Positions 9,601-18,087 of a DNA stretch of 64,000 nucleotides are shown piece by piece. The notes under the pieces were generated by a model that was not told the origin of the DNA, searched no databases, and was given only the letters and a program-made list of their open reading frames with translations. This stretch comes from Pseudorhodoferax soli (GTDB lineage: Bacteria > Pseudomonadota > Gammaproteobacteria > Burkholderiales > Burkholderiaceae_C), in NCBI RefSeq assembly GCF_003337555.1, contig NZ_QPJK01000012.1, positions 62,001-126,000 on the forward strand, read 5' to 3'. Numbering within the stretch: the stretch's first letter is position 1; every line of letters starts with the position of its first letter. The translations under genes were made by a program, and so were the position numbers.

Positions 9601-9721
9601 GCTGAGCCTGCTGGTGGTGCCGGCGGTCTTCACCTACGTGGACGACTTCGAGCGGTGGGTCCGCCGCAGCGTGCGCCGCCTGCGCCGGCAGCCGCCCGAG
9701 GCCGCGCCCGTGCCACACTGA
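6635..9721 (+). CDS. RND efflux pump permease (HAE-1/AcrB superfamily)
   Basis: The proton-driven inner-membrane pump of the tripartite system, 1028 residues, which is normal for the family. It begins with the typical helix after SIKNPIPAAMLFVLL and has the porter-domain opening VQNFPDMDLPVVIVTAALPG. Transmembrane helix 4 carries the proton-relay pair Asp399-Asp400 in GILVDDAIVEVENIVRH. The duplicated C-terminal half ends with MGIATKNSILLVEYA and related RND text. It lies 13 bp after the adaptor. Substrate class (drug, solvent or metal) cannot be told from sequence, although the single-pump-plus-TetR layout is usual for drug or solvent efflux. Confidence 0.92.
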   Translation: MNLSSWSIKNPIPAAMLFVLLTLGGLFAFHAMKVQNFPDMDLPVVIVTAALPGASPAQLENDVARKIENSIATLQGLKHITSTLTDGSATIAAEFVLEKPIQEAVDDVRSAVSRVRSDMPTDLRDPIVTKLDLAAQPILAFAISSSRLDDEALSWFVDDTVARRLLAVRGVGAVNRVGGVSREVRVALDPARLQALRATAADVSRQLRQVQQESAGGRADLGGSEQPVRTIGTVQSADELRRMQIPLSDGRRILLSDVATVEDTVAEQRATAVLNGKQVVGFEVARSRGASEVEVGAGVEEALRKLQADHPDIQLTRTLDFVQIASDEYDASMKLLYEGAILAVLVVWLFLRDWRATIVSAVALPLSVIPAFIGMYLLGFSINIITLLALSLVVGILVDDAIVEVENIVRHLRMGKSPYQAAMEAAEEIGLAVVATTFTLIAVFLPTAFMSGVVGKFFKQFGWTASLAVFASLVVARLLTPMMAAYMLKPLVGQEKEPGWLSWYMRAARACLRHRVLTMVGATLFFFGSLALIPLLPSGFIPPDDNTQTQVRVELPPGAKLEHTLAMAEQVRQRLLKIDHIGDIYTAIGAGSAGADPFSGNFVEARKATLTLQLAPRGTRPRKQVIEQQIRNALADLPGVRTGVGLGGSNDKYVLALSSQDPHALRQAATDVERELRTIPGIGNVTSLASLVRPEIVVRPDFARAADLGVTSAAIADTLRVATMGDYDNQLAKLNLPERQVPIMVKLRDDARQDLALLESLSVPGAHGPVRLGEVAALELAGGPAVISRYDRARNMNYEIELSTRGLNDVTEAVRQLPAVKNLPASVRIIDVGDAEAMGELFTGFGLAMLTGVVCIYIVLVLLFKDFLQPATILAALPLSLGGAFVGLLIADKSFSMPSLIGLIMLMGIATKNSILLVEYAIVARRDHGMDRWEALLDACHKRARPIIMTTLAMGAGMLPIAIGWGAADASFRSPMATAVIGGLITSTVLSLLVVPAVFTYVDDFERWVRRSVRRLRRQPPEAAPVPH

Positions 9722-9725
9722 GGGC

Positions 9726-10328
9726 GTGAACCGCAACGACGATTGGTCCTGGCCCACGCTGTGCCTGCTCCTGGCCGCCGGCAGCCTGCTGGCCCGGTGG
9801 CTGGGCAACCCGCTGGAATGGGAATGGTGGCCCGACTTCGCGGGCGATGCCATGACCTGGTGGGCGGCAGCGCTCGTGCACCGCTCGACCGCGCACTGGC
9901 TGGCCAACCTGCTGGCGCTGGCCGCCGTCGCGGTGCTGGGGCTGGCGTTGCAGGTGCCGCGCGCCCAGGCCTGGGCCTTGTTCGCGGCCTGGCCCTTGTC
10001 CACGTTGGGGCTGCTGCTGTTCCCGCAAATCGAGCGCTACGCCGGCCTGTCGGGCGCGCTGCACGCGGCCGTGGCCGTGCTGGTGGTGCACTGCGCCTTC
10101 ACGCGTGGGCACCAGGCCTGGGCCGGCCTGCTGGGCGCGGGCCTGGCGGCCAAGCTGCTGGCCGAAGGCGCCTGGAGCCGGCCGCTGGTGTTCGAGCCCG
10201 AATGGGGCTTCGCCGTGGCCACGGGCGCGCACCTGACGGGCGCGCTCGCCGGGCTGCTCTGCGCGCTGGCGGCCTACGGCCTATCGCGGATGTGGCGGAT
10301 GCGCGCGACCAGGGCCGTGGTCGAGTAG
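9726..10328 (+). CDS. rrtA: Rhombosortase (RrtA-like rhomboid-family intramembrane protease)
   Basis: A 200-residue membrane protein with six or so hydrophobic helices. It has the rhombosortase pattern: His57 in HWLANLLAL, the catalytic Ser109 in GLSGALH, and the catalytic His169 in GAHLTGALAG. Known rhombosortases cut proteins bearing a C-terminal GlyGly-CTERM tail; I find no such tail on any protein in this window. It starts with GTG, 4 bp after the pump gene, so it is probably transcribed with it. Its last 55 bp overlap the 3' end of the convergent rfaE2. Confidence 0.8.
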   Translation: MNRNDDWSWPTLCLLLAAGSLLARWLGNPLEWEWWPDFAGDAMTWWAAALVHRSTAHWLANLLALAAVAVLGLALQVPRAQAWALFAAWPLSTLGLLLFPQIERYAGLSGALHAAVAVLVVHCAFTRGHQAWAGLLGAGLAAKLLAEGAWSRPLVFEPEWGFAVATGAHLTGALAGLLCALAAYGLSRMWRMRATRAVVE

Positions 10329-10777
10329 CCGTCGACGAAGGGGATGGCCAGCGCATCGCCGCCCCAGCTGCGCACCAGCGCGGTCTCGGGCAGCTTGTCC
10401 ATGTCGTAGTCGCCGCCCTTGACGATGAGGTCGGGCCGCAGTTCCCCGATCAGGGCCTGCGGCGTGTCCTCGTCGAACCAGGTCACAAGGTCGACGGCGC
10501 CCAGCGCGGCCATCATCACGGCGCGTTCGGCCTCGGCATTGAGCGGCCGGTCCGGTCCCTTGCCCAGGCGGCGCGCCGAGGCGTCGCTGTTGAGCGCCAC
10601 GACCAGGCTGCCACCCTGCGCGCGCGCCTGGGCGAGGTAGTTCACATGGCCGCGGTGCAGGATGTCGAACACGCCGTTGGTGAACACCCACGGGCGCGGC
10701 AGCGCGGCCAGGCGCGCGGGTGCCTCGCTGCGGGCGCAGATCTTGTCCAGGAAGGCGGGCGGGGCGAAGACGGTCAT
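10274..10777 (-). CDS. rfaE2: D-glycero-beta-D-manno-heptose 1-phosphate adenylyltransferase
   Basis: A 167-residue cytidylyltransferase-like enzyme that activates heptose 1-phosphate to ADP-heptose for lipopolysaccharide inner core. The nucleotide-binding signature is complete: FTNGVFDILHRGHVNYL with HRGH at residues 41-44. The C-terminal VDGYSTTALVARIR matches the family. This is the stand-alone C-terminal half of HldE, as found in beta-proteobacteria where the kinase is a separate gene. The frame remains open far upstream, but the ATG at 10777 gives the normal protein start MTVFAPPAFLDKI. It is divergent from the HD-GYP-like gene. Confidence 0.9.
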   Translation of the reverse strand: MTVFAPPAFLDKICARSEAPARLAALPRPWVFTNGVFDILHRGHVNYLAQARAQGGSLVVALNSDASARRLGKGPDRPLNAEAERAVMMAALGAVDLVTWFDEDTPQALIGELRPDLIVKGGDYDMDKLPETALVRSWGGDALAIPFVDGYSTTALVARIRHIRDRP

Positions 10778-10867
10778 GGGCGACGATGCTAGCAGCGCGA
10801 AATGCCACCCCATCGGCCTGCATTTCAAGCCGTGCGGCCATGCCGGGGCTTCCATAATCGTGCGTCC

Positions 10868-12076
10868 ATGAACCTTGTCGAAGTCAACATCCACTCGATC
10901 AAGCTCGGCCATCCGCTGCCGTTCGAGCTGCGCACCGAGCGTGGGGTGCTGCTGGCGCACAAGGGCTACGTGATCCAGACGCGCGGCGAGTTCCTGCAAT
11001 GGACGTCGCGCGGCATCACGATCTGCATCGACATGGACGCCAGCGACGACCGCCAGCGCGCCTACATGGGCAAGCTGCACGACATGGTGCGCTCCGAGCG
11101 CACGCTGGGCGAGATCCAGAACGTCAAGATCGCCCCCGACGACCTGTTCGCCAGCAACGTGCGGCCCGAGAAGCCGGACCGGCCCGACTGGGTGGTCCTG
11201 CAGTCGCGTGCCAACGGCCTGCTGCGCGACGCGCAGGGCGAGGACTTCCTGGGCCGGCTGGACAAGCTCTACCAGGAGCTGCGCGAGGCGCTGCACCACC
11301 ACCCGGACGCGACGCTGCTCGCGCTGAACCACCTGGCGGCCACCGAGACGCGCATGTACAGCGCCACCCACGCCATGGTGGTCTACGTGGTGTGCAGCCT
11401 GGCCGCGCGCGAGGTGCTGCAGTGGCCGACCGAACTCGACGAGGCCCTGGGCAAGGCCGCGCTGACCATGAACATCAGCATGACGGCGCTGCAGGACCAG
11501 CTGGCCCAGCAGTCGCAGGCGCTGACGGTGGCGCAGATCGAGGCCATCGAGCAGCACGCGCAGCGCAGCTTCTCGGCGCTGCTGTCACTCGGCGTGACCG
11601 ATGAGAACTGGCTGCTGGCCGTGCGCCACCACCACGACCGCGCGCCGGGGCCGCTGGCGGGCAAGACGCTGCCGCTGCGGCTGGCGCGGCTGATCCAGCG
11701 CGCCGACATGTTTACGAGCCGGCTGGCGCCGCGCGTGTCGCGCACGCCCATGTCCACCTCGGCGGCGATGCAGGGCTGCTACTTCGACGAGGAGCAGCAG
11801 GTGGACGAAGCCGGCGCGGCCTTGATCAAGGCCGTGGGCGTGTATTCGCCGGGGCTGTATGTGCGCCTCGTCAACAACGAGTTGGCGGTGGTGATCCAGC
11901 GCGGCAAAAACACCAGCACGCCGCGCGTGGCGGTGCTGGTCAACCGCGACGGGCTGCCCGCCGGCACGATGATGCTGCGCGACACGGCCTTGCCGCAGTA
12001 CAAGATCGCGGCCAGCGTGCCGCAGCGCGAGGTAAAGGTCCAGGTGCCGCTGGACCGGCTGCTGGCGCTGGTCTGA
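10868..12076 (+). CDS. Degenerate HD-GYP-domain protein
   Basis: A 402-residue cytoplasmic protein. The N-terminal part (MNLVEVNIHSIKLGHPLPFE) and C-terminal part (VGVYSPGLYVRLVNNELAVV) match proteins that carry an HD-GYP cyclic-di-GMP phosphodiesterase domain. The catalytic motifs are eroded: the position of the metal-binding HD pair reads ALTMNISM, and the HHE..GYP loop reads VRHHHDRAPGP. Catalysis is therefore unlikely, and a binding or regulatory role is more plausible. It ends exactly at the convergent ferritin-like gene, sharing the TGATCA junction. Confidence 0.75.
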   Translation: MNLVEVNIHSIKLGHPLPFELRTERGVLLAHKGYVIQTRGEFLQWTSRGITICIDMDASDDRQRAYMGKLHDMVRSERTLGEIQNVKIAPDDLFASNVRPEKPDRPDWVVLQSRANGLLRDAQGEDFLGRLDKLYQELREALHHHPDATLLALNHLAATETRMYSATHAMVVYVVCSLAAREVLQWPTELDEALGKAALTMNISMTALQDQLAQQSQALTVAQIEAIEQHAQRSFSALLSLGVTDENWLLAVRHHHDRAPGPLAGKTLPLRLARLIQRADMFTSRLAPRVSRTPMSTSAAMQGCYFDEEQQVDEAGAALIKAVGVYSPGLYVRLVNNELAVVIQRGKNTSTPRVAVLVNRDGLPAGTMMLRDTALPQYKIAASVPQREVKVQVPLDRLLALV

Positions 12077-12943
12077 TCAGGCGGCGTTGGGCGCCGCGGC
12101 GGCGAGTTCGCGCGTGATCTCTTTGCGGTAGCGGTTCAGCTCCTGCACGGTCTTGAAGCTGCGGTCCATCAGCAGGCTCAGGTTGTGCAGGATGCGGTCG
12201 ACGACCTTGCCTTCCCAGACGGCGTCGAACTTGATCTGCTGGTCCAGCCAGTGCTCCAGCCACTCGGGGTTGGGCAGGCGCGACTGCACGGTGTCGCGCG
12301 GAAACAGGCTCTGGTTCACATGCAGGTTGGTCGGGTGCAGGGCCTGGGCCGTGCGGCGCGCGCTGGCCATCAGCACGCCGACCTTGGTGAAGGCGGCACG
12401 CGCCTCGTTGCCCGCGTTCTGGATGGCACGCTTCATGTAGCGCAGGTAGGCGCCGCCATGGCGGGCTTCGTCCTTGCTCAACGTGTCGTAGATCTTCTTG
12501 ATGACCGGCTCGGTGTGCCATTCGCTGGCGCGGCGGTACCAGTGGTTCAGCCGGATCTCGCCGCAGAAGTGCAGCATCAGCGTTTCCAGCGCAGGTGCCG
12601 GGTCGAACTGGAAGCGCACCTCGTGCAGTTCTTCCTCGGTGGGCGCGAGTTCGGGCTTGAAGCGGCGCAGGTACTCCATGAGCACCAGCGAGTGCTTCTG
12701 CTCCTCGAAGAACCAGACCGACATGAAGGCGGAGAAATCGCTGTCGCCCTGGTTGTCGCGCAAGAACATCTCGGTGGCCGGCAGCGCCGACCACTCGGTG
12801 ATGGCGTTCATCTTGATGGTCTGCGCCTGCTCGTCCGTGAGCTTGGAGGCGTCGAACTGGTCCCAGGGGATGTCCTTCTCCATGTTCCAGCGCACAGCTT
12901 CGAGTTGTTTGAACAGTTCCGGGTAGAGCATGGCAGTCTTCAT
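12077..12943 (-). CDS. Ferritin-like di-iron protein (acyl-ACP desaturase superfamily)
   Basis: A 288-residue all-helical protein with a complete set of carboxylate-bridged di-iron ligands: Glu50, Glu81 and His84 in the EEQKH motif, Glu129 in CGEIR, and Glu159 and His162 in DEARH. This spacing matches plant-type acyl-ACP desaturases and bacterial relatives. The substrate is unknown; it may be a hydroxylase or an iron-handling protein rather than a desaturase. The leader region holds an AT-rich palindrome just before the start codon. Confidence 0.75.
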   Translation of the reverse strand: MKTAMLYPELFKQLEAVRWNMEKDIPWDQFDASKLTDEQAQTIKMNAITEWSALPATEMFLRDNQGDSDFSAFMSVWFFEEQKHSLVLMEYLRRFKPELAPTEEELHEVRFQFDPAPALETLMLHFCGEIRLNHWYRRASEWHTEPVIKKIYDTLSKDEARHGGAYLRYMKRAIQNAGNEARAAFTKVGVLMASARRTAQALHPTNLHVNQSLFPRDTVQSRLPNPEWLEHWLDQQIKFDAVWEGKVVDRILHNLSLLMDRSFKTVQELNRYRKEITRELAAAAPNAA

Positions 12944-12945
12944 TA

Positions 12946-12966
12946 CTTGAGCTTATTTTAAGCAAG
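12946..12966. promoter_or_regulatory. Inverted repeat directly upstream of the ferritin-like gene
   Basis: The sequence CTTGAGCTTATTTTAAGC continues into AAG and folds on itself: GCTTA and TAAGC arms flank a TTT centre, with CTTG and CAAG outside. It lies 2 bp from the start codon of the minus-strand gene, in an otherwise GC-rich area. It could be an operator or a leader hairpin that hides the ribosome site. No factor can be named. Confidence 0.4.
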
Positions 12967-13256
12967 CCGCCCCCAAGGTGAGCTGAATTCCGGTTCCGGT
13001 GCAGGTGAAGCGCGCGGCCATGGGTGCGCGAACATTTTTTTACGGCGTGCGCGCATATCACCGGGAACTTCGCCACGGCGACGCGGCTCCATGCAAGGGT
13101 GATGCGCAGCAGGCAACGTTCCGCCAGCCGCTTCCGCCAAGTTTTCGCTGCGAAGCCTTCCTCTCGATGGAAGCAATCCCGGAGTGGTTCTCCTCCTCCT
13201 CCCTCCCCCTCGTTCGCTCCGGGGCGCTTCGCAGCCTTTCATACAGCGCCAAGACG
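12967..13256. other. Intergenic stretch without a supported gene
   Basis: Together with its flanks this is about 360 bp between the ferritin-like gene and GST. I see no frame with a credible product or ribosome site. It contains a pyrimidine-rich patch near 13188-13210 and presumably the ferritin-like promoter, on the minus strand near 12970-13060. Confidence 0.5.
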
Positions 13257-13278
13257 ACAGGGCCCCGCGGGGCCCTGT
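13257..13278 (-). terminator. Perfect hairpin downstream of the GST gene
   Basis: A 22-bp perfect palindrome built on CAGGGCCCCGCGGGGCCCTG begins 25 bp after the GST stop on the minus strand. It forms an 11-bp GC-rich stem with no unpaired loop bases, followed by a short T-containing stretch (CGTCTTGG). The position suits a terminator for GST, though the T-run is weak. Confidence 0.55.
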
Positions 13279-13302
13279 TCTGCGTCTGCACTGCGCGGCG
13301 CG

Positions 13303-15398
<2,096 letters not shown>

Positions 15399-15402
15399 AG
15401 CC

Positions 15403-15966
15403 GTGGCGCTCAAGTCCACGGTCTTCAAGGCCGCGCTGTCGATCGCCGACATCGACCACGGCTACTACGCCGACCACGCCTTCACGCTGGCCCGCCATCC
15501 GAGCGAGACCGACGAACGCATGATGGTCCGGCTGGCTGCGCTGGCGCTCCACGCGCACGCGCTGCAGACGGTCTGCAACGGTGACGGCACGCTGGGTTTC
15601 GGCGCGGGCCTCTCAGATCCGGACGACCCGGACGTGATCCTGCGCGACTACACCGGCCAGGCGCGGCTCTGGATCGAGGTCGGCCTGCCCGAGGAACGTG
15701 CGCTGGCCAAGGCCTGCGGCAAGTCCGACGCGGTGGCGGTCTACGCCTACCAAAGCTCGGCCGAGATCTGGTGGCAAGGCATCCGCGGCAAGCTCGCGCG
15801 GCAGGACAAGCTCACGGTCTGGCGCATTCCCACGGCCACCAGCCAGGCCCTGGCCACGATGGCCGAACGCAGCATGCAGCTGCAGGCCACGGTGCAGGAC
15901 GGCCAGCTGCTGCTGTCCAATGCCAGCACCAGCCTCGAACTCGCCTGCGAACGCTGGCAGCCCTGA
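15403..15966 (+). CDS. yaeQ: YaeQ family protein
   Basis: A 187-residue protein that matches YaeQ along its whole length: the opening ALKSTVFKAALSIADIDHGY, the segment RHPSETDERMMVRLAALAL, and the C-terminal VWRIPTATSQAL. The YaeQ fold resembles PD-(D/E)XK nucleases; its cellular function is poorly defined, and early links to haemolysin transcription are not settled. It starts with GTG, 4 bp after purB, and its stop abuts the convergent DUF1289 gene with no gap. Confidence 0.9.
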   Translation: MALKSTVFKAALSIADIDHGYYADHAFTLARHPSETDERMMVRLAALALHAHALQTVCNGDGTLGFGAGLSDPDDPDVILRDYTGQARLWIEVGLPEERALAKACGKSDAVAVYAYQSSAEIWWQGIRGKLARQDKLTVWRIPTATSQALATMAERSMQLQATVQDGQLLLSNASTSLELACERWQP

Positions 15967-16413
15967 TCAGGCGGGGTCGGGTTCGTCGGCGGCTGTGTCG
16001 GCGGCCTTGTTCTCGGTCGCCCGTTCGGCATAGCGGTTGAAGCGCCAGGCCTGGCCGTGCAGCGTGATGCGGCGCCAGGTGGCCCGCTTCTCGGCCGGCG
16101 ACATCTCCGGCCACAGCTGCACCTCCTCGAAGGTCCGCCCGCAGCCTTTGCAGTCGTCGTCGCCCTGGCTGGTGGAGCAGATCGCGATGCAGGGCGTGTC
16201 GGGCTGGGTGGCATACCAGTCGAGCCAGGCCTGCCGCGCCTGGGCCGGCATGGTGGCCTCGTCGGCTTCGTCCTCGTGGTAGTACACCATCAGCGCATAG
16301 ACCTCGGCCAGAGCCCGCACCTGCGGCCCGAGGGTGACGCCATCGGGCGAGGGTGTGCGCTCGCGCCAGAAGTTGATGGCGGCTTCGATGTCGGTGATGT
16401 GGATGCCAGCCAT
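15967..16413 (-). CDS. DUF3717-DUF1289 fusion protein
   Basis: A 148-residue protein with two small domains. Residues 1-55 (GIHITDIEAAINFWRERTPS) match DUF3717. Residues about 75-115 match DUF1289, with the four-cysteine pattern PCIAICSTSQGDDDCKGCGR and the following WPEMSPAEKRATW. The cysteines suggest a bound metal or Fe-S cluster, but the function is unknown. The ATG at 16413 gives the family start MAGIHITDIE; an upstream ATG in frame adds 23 unlikely residues. It is divergent from the riboswitch-controlled terC. Confidence 0.75.
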   Translation of the reverse strand: MAGIHITDIEAAINFWRERTPSPDGVTLGPQVRALAEVYALMVYYHEDEADEATMPAQARQAWLDWYATQPDTPCIAICSTSQGDDDCKGCGRTFEEVQLWPEMSPAEKRATWRRITLHGQAWRFNRYAERATENKAADTAADEPDPA

Positions 16414-16552
16414 AGGGGCGCGGATCATAGCGCCGGTCGCCGCGGTTCCAGGCAGGCGCGCGCGTAGTGGCCTTTCGGCCACGCAGTCAAGCCCCTTGCG
16501 CGGCGCGGGGACTTGCCAGCAGATGCTGCGGCCGATGCTCTAATCCGCGCCG

Positions 16553-16703
16553 CGAAGGGGAGTAGCTCCCACTGGCTGCGACGCAGGGAGGCCATCCGTT
16601 GAGGAGAGCCGCCGCAGCCGTTTCGACCGAGCCGTCATTACGAAGCATGACTTCCGGCAGGTCGGGCAGACATCGGACAAACACATGCCGAGCAAGACCT
16701 TCG
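16553..16703 (+). promoter_or_regulatory. yybP-ykoY manganese riboswitch aptamer
   Basis: The 5' end reads CGAAGGGGAGTAGC and the 3' end reads GAGCAAGACCTTCG. These are the two conserved halves of the yybP-ykoY motif; CGAAGG (16553-16558) pairs with CCTTCG (16698-16703) to form the closing P1 helix. The class binds Mn2+ and controls Mn2+ exporters and TerC proteins. It sits 116 nt before the terC start, leaving room for an expression platform. The internal stems are inferred, not folded here. Confidence 0.87.
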
Positions 16704-16819
16704 ATCCAAGCCTGAAACGGGCGGGTCGAAGTGCGCTTGCGGTGGCATTGCATCCACCAACTCCGCCGGGCTCGCCTGTTTCTGGTTGTACTTGATCTAC
16801 AACACGGAGAGTTTTGTTC
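16704..16819 (+). promoter_or_regulatory. Leader (expression platform) between riboswitch and terC
   Basis: No gene is present here. The stretch ends with the GGAGA ribosome site at 16807-16811, 8 nt before the terC ATG. There is no obvious T-rich intrinsic terminator, so control by hiding the ribosome site is more likely than attenuation. This is an inference from sequence inspection alone. Confidence 0.45.
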
Positions 16820-17509
16820 ATGGAGTTCATGTCCACCGCATGGTGGTCGGCGTTGCTGGCCATCATCCTCATCGACCTGGTGCTCGCGGGCGACAACGCC
16901 ATCGTCATCGCCCTGGCCGCCCGCAACCTGCCGCAGCATTTGCAGAAGAAGGCGGTGATCTGGGGCACGGTCGGCGCCATCGCCGTGCGTGCCGTGATGA
17001 CGCTGGGTGTGGTCTGGCTGCTCAAGGTGCCCGGCCTCATGCTGGTCGGCGGCATCGGCCTGGTCTGGATCGCCTACAAGCTGCTGGCCGACAACCACGG
17101 CGACGAGGAAGGCCACGGCCCCATGGCCACCACCTTCTGGGGCGCGATGAAGACCATCATGATTGCCGACGCGCTGATGGGCGTGGACAACGTGCTGGGC
17201 GTGGCCGGTGCGGCCCACGGCGCCATGGACCTGGTGGTTATCGGCCTGCTCATCAGCGTGCCCATCGTGGTGTTCGGCAGCACCATGGTTCTGAAGCTGG
17301 TCGAGCGCTTCCCGATGATCATCAAGATCGGTGCCGCGGTGCTGGCCTTCACGGCCGCCAAGATGATCGTGAACGAGCCCGTGCTCGGCTCCACGTTCAC
17401 CGACAATCCTGCGCTGCGCTGGGGCCTGACGGCCACCGTGATCGTCGGCGTGCTGGGTGCAGGCTGGCTCAAGGAGCGCCGCAGCGCCGGCAAGCAACAA
17501 GCGGCCTGA
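16820..17509 (+). CDS. TerC/Alx-type membrane protein (probable Mn2+ exporter)
   Basis: A 229-residue inner-membrane protein with seven or so helices. The two metal-site repeats of the family are clear: DLVLAGDNAIVIALAARN near the start and DALMGVDNVLGVAG in the middle. Each carries the acidic-Asn pair thought to contact the metal. The preceding yybP-ykoY riboswitch supports Mn2+ efflux, as shown for related Alx/TerC proteins. I chose the ATG at 16820 over an upstream in-frame TTG because of its ribosome site spacing. The next gene follows after 76 bp. Confidence 0.9.
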   Translation: MEFMSTAWWSALLAIILIDLVLAGDNAIVIALAARNLPQHLQKKAVIWGTVGAIAVRAVMTLGVVWLLKVPGLMLVGGIGLVWIAYKLLADNHGDEEGHGPMATTFWGAMKTIMIADALMGVDNVLGVAGAAHGAMDLVVIGLLISVPIVVFGSTMVLKLVERFPMIIKIGAAVLAFTAAKMIVNEPVLGSTFTDNPALRWGLTATVIVGVLGAGWLKERRSAGKQQAA

Positions 17510-17585
17510 ACGGGTGAAGGCCAGGCACGGGGCTGCGGCGGCAGCCCCCTGCCTTGACGACAGTCCGCCGAACCAGGAGGCCTCC

Positions 17586-18065
17586 ATGGAAACGGTCATT
17601 GTTTACATCGACGACGCGGCCTACGCCAGGCAGCAACTGGCCTCTGTGCTCGATGCCGGCGCGACGGACACGCAACTGCCCCCGGTCCACTGGGTGCTGG
17701 TGGCCTGCGCGCCGCGCATGACGCACCGCATCAGCAAATGGGTCAGCCACAGCGCGCGCGAGAACTGGCGCGCCAAATGGTCGGACAAGCTGTTCAACGA
17801 GGTCTCGCCGTGGCTGCGCCAGCGCGGTGACCGCATCACCGAGGTGCTGGCCAAGGGCCCGCTCACGGAACTGCAGGCGCAGTTGGCTGCCGAGCACCGC
17901 TCGCAGCACCTGCTGGACGCGCGCCGCCCCAAGCTCGGCCACGACATGCAGCCGGTGGTGGCACCCGCCGCCGAAGCCCCGGCCGCCGGCAAGAAGCAGC
18001 CGCCGTGGTCCTTGCCGGGCGCCATCGCCGGCATCTTCGGCCTGGCGCTGGTGCTCGCGGAGTAA
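17586..18065 (+). CDS. Hypothetical protein with C-terminal membrane helix
   Basis: A 159-residue protein I do not recognise. It opens METVIVYIDDAAYARQQL and has a mixed alpha/beta look up to about residue 120 (VHWVLVACAPRMTHRISKW), vaguely like a nucleotide-binding fold. It then has a Pro/Ala linker and a final hydrophobic segment LPGAIAGIFGLALVLAE that could anchor it by its tail. A strong AGGAGG ribosome site sits just upstream of the ATG. It may be read through from terC and so fall under the riboswitch. Confidence 0.65.
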   Translation: METVIVYIDDAAYARQQLASVLDAGATDTQLPPVHWVLVACAPRMTHRISKWVSHSARENWRAKWSDKLFNEVSPWLRQRGDRITEVLAKGPLTELQAQLAAEHRSQHLLDARRPKLGHDMQPVVAPAAEAPAAGKKQPPWSLPGAIAGIFGLALVLAE

Positions 18066-18087
18066 TCCACGCGCCCGCGGCGGGCCG

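Noticed and set aside
6554-10003. Long open frame antisense to the RND pump gene
   Set aside because: Same artefact: the plus strand encodes a full pump with conserved motifs, and the antisense product is His/Gln/Arg-rich with no recognisable domain.
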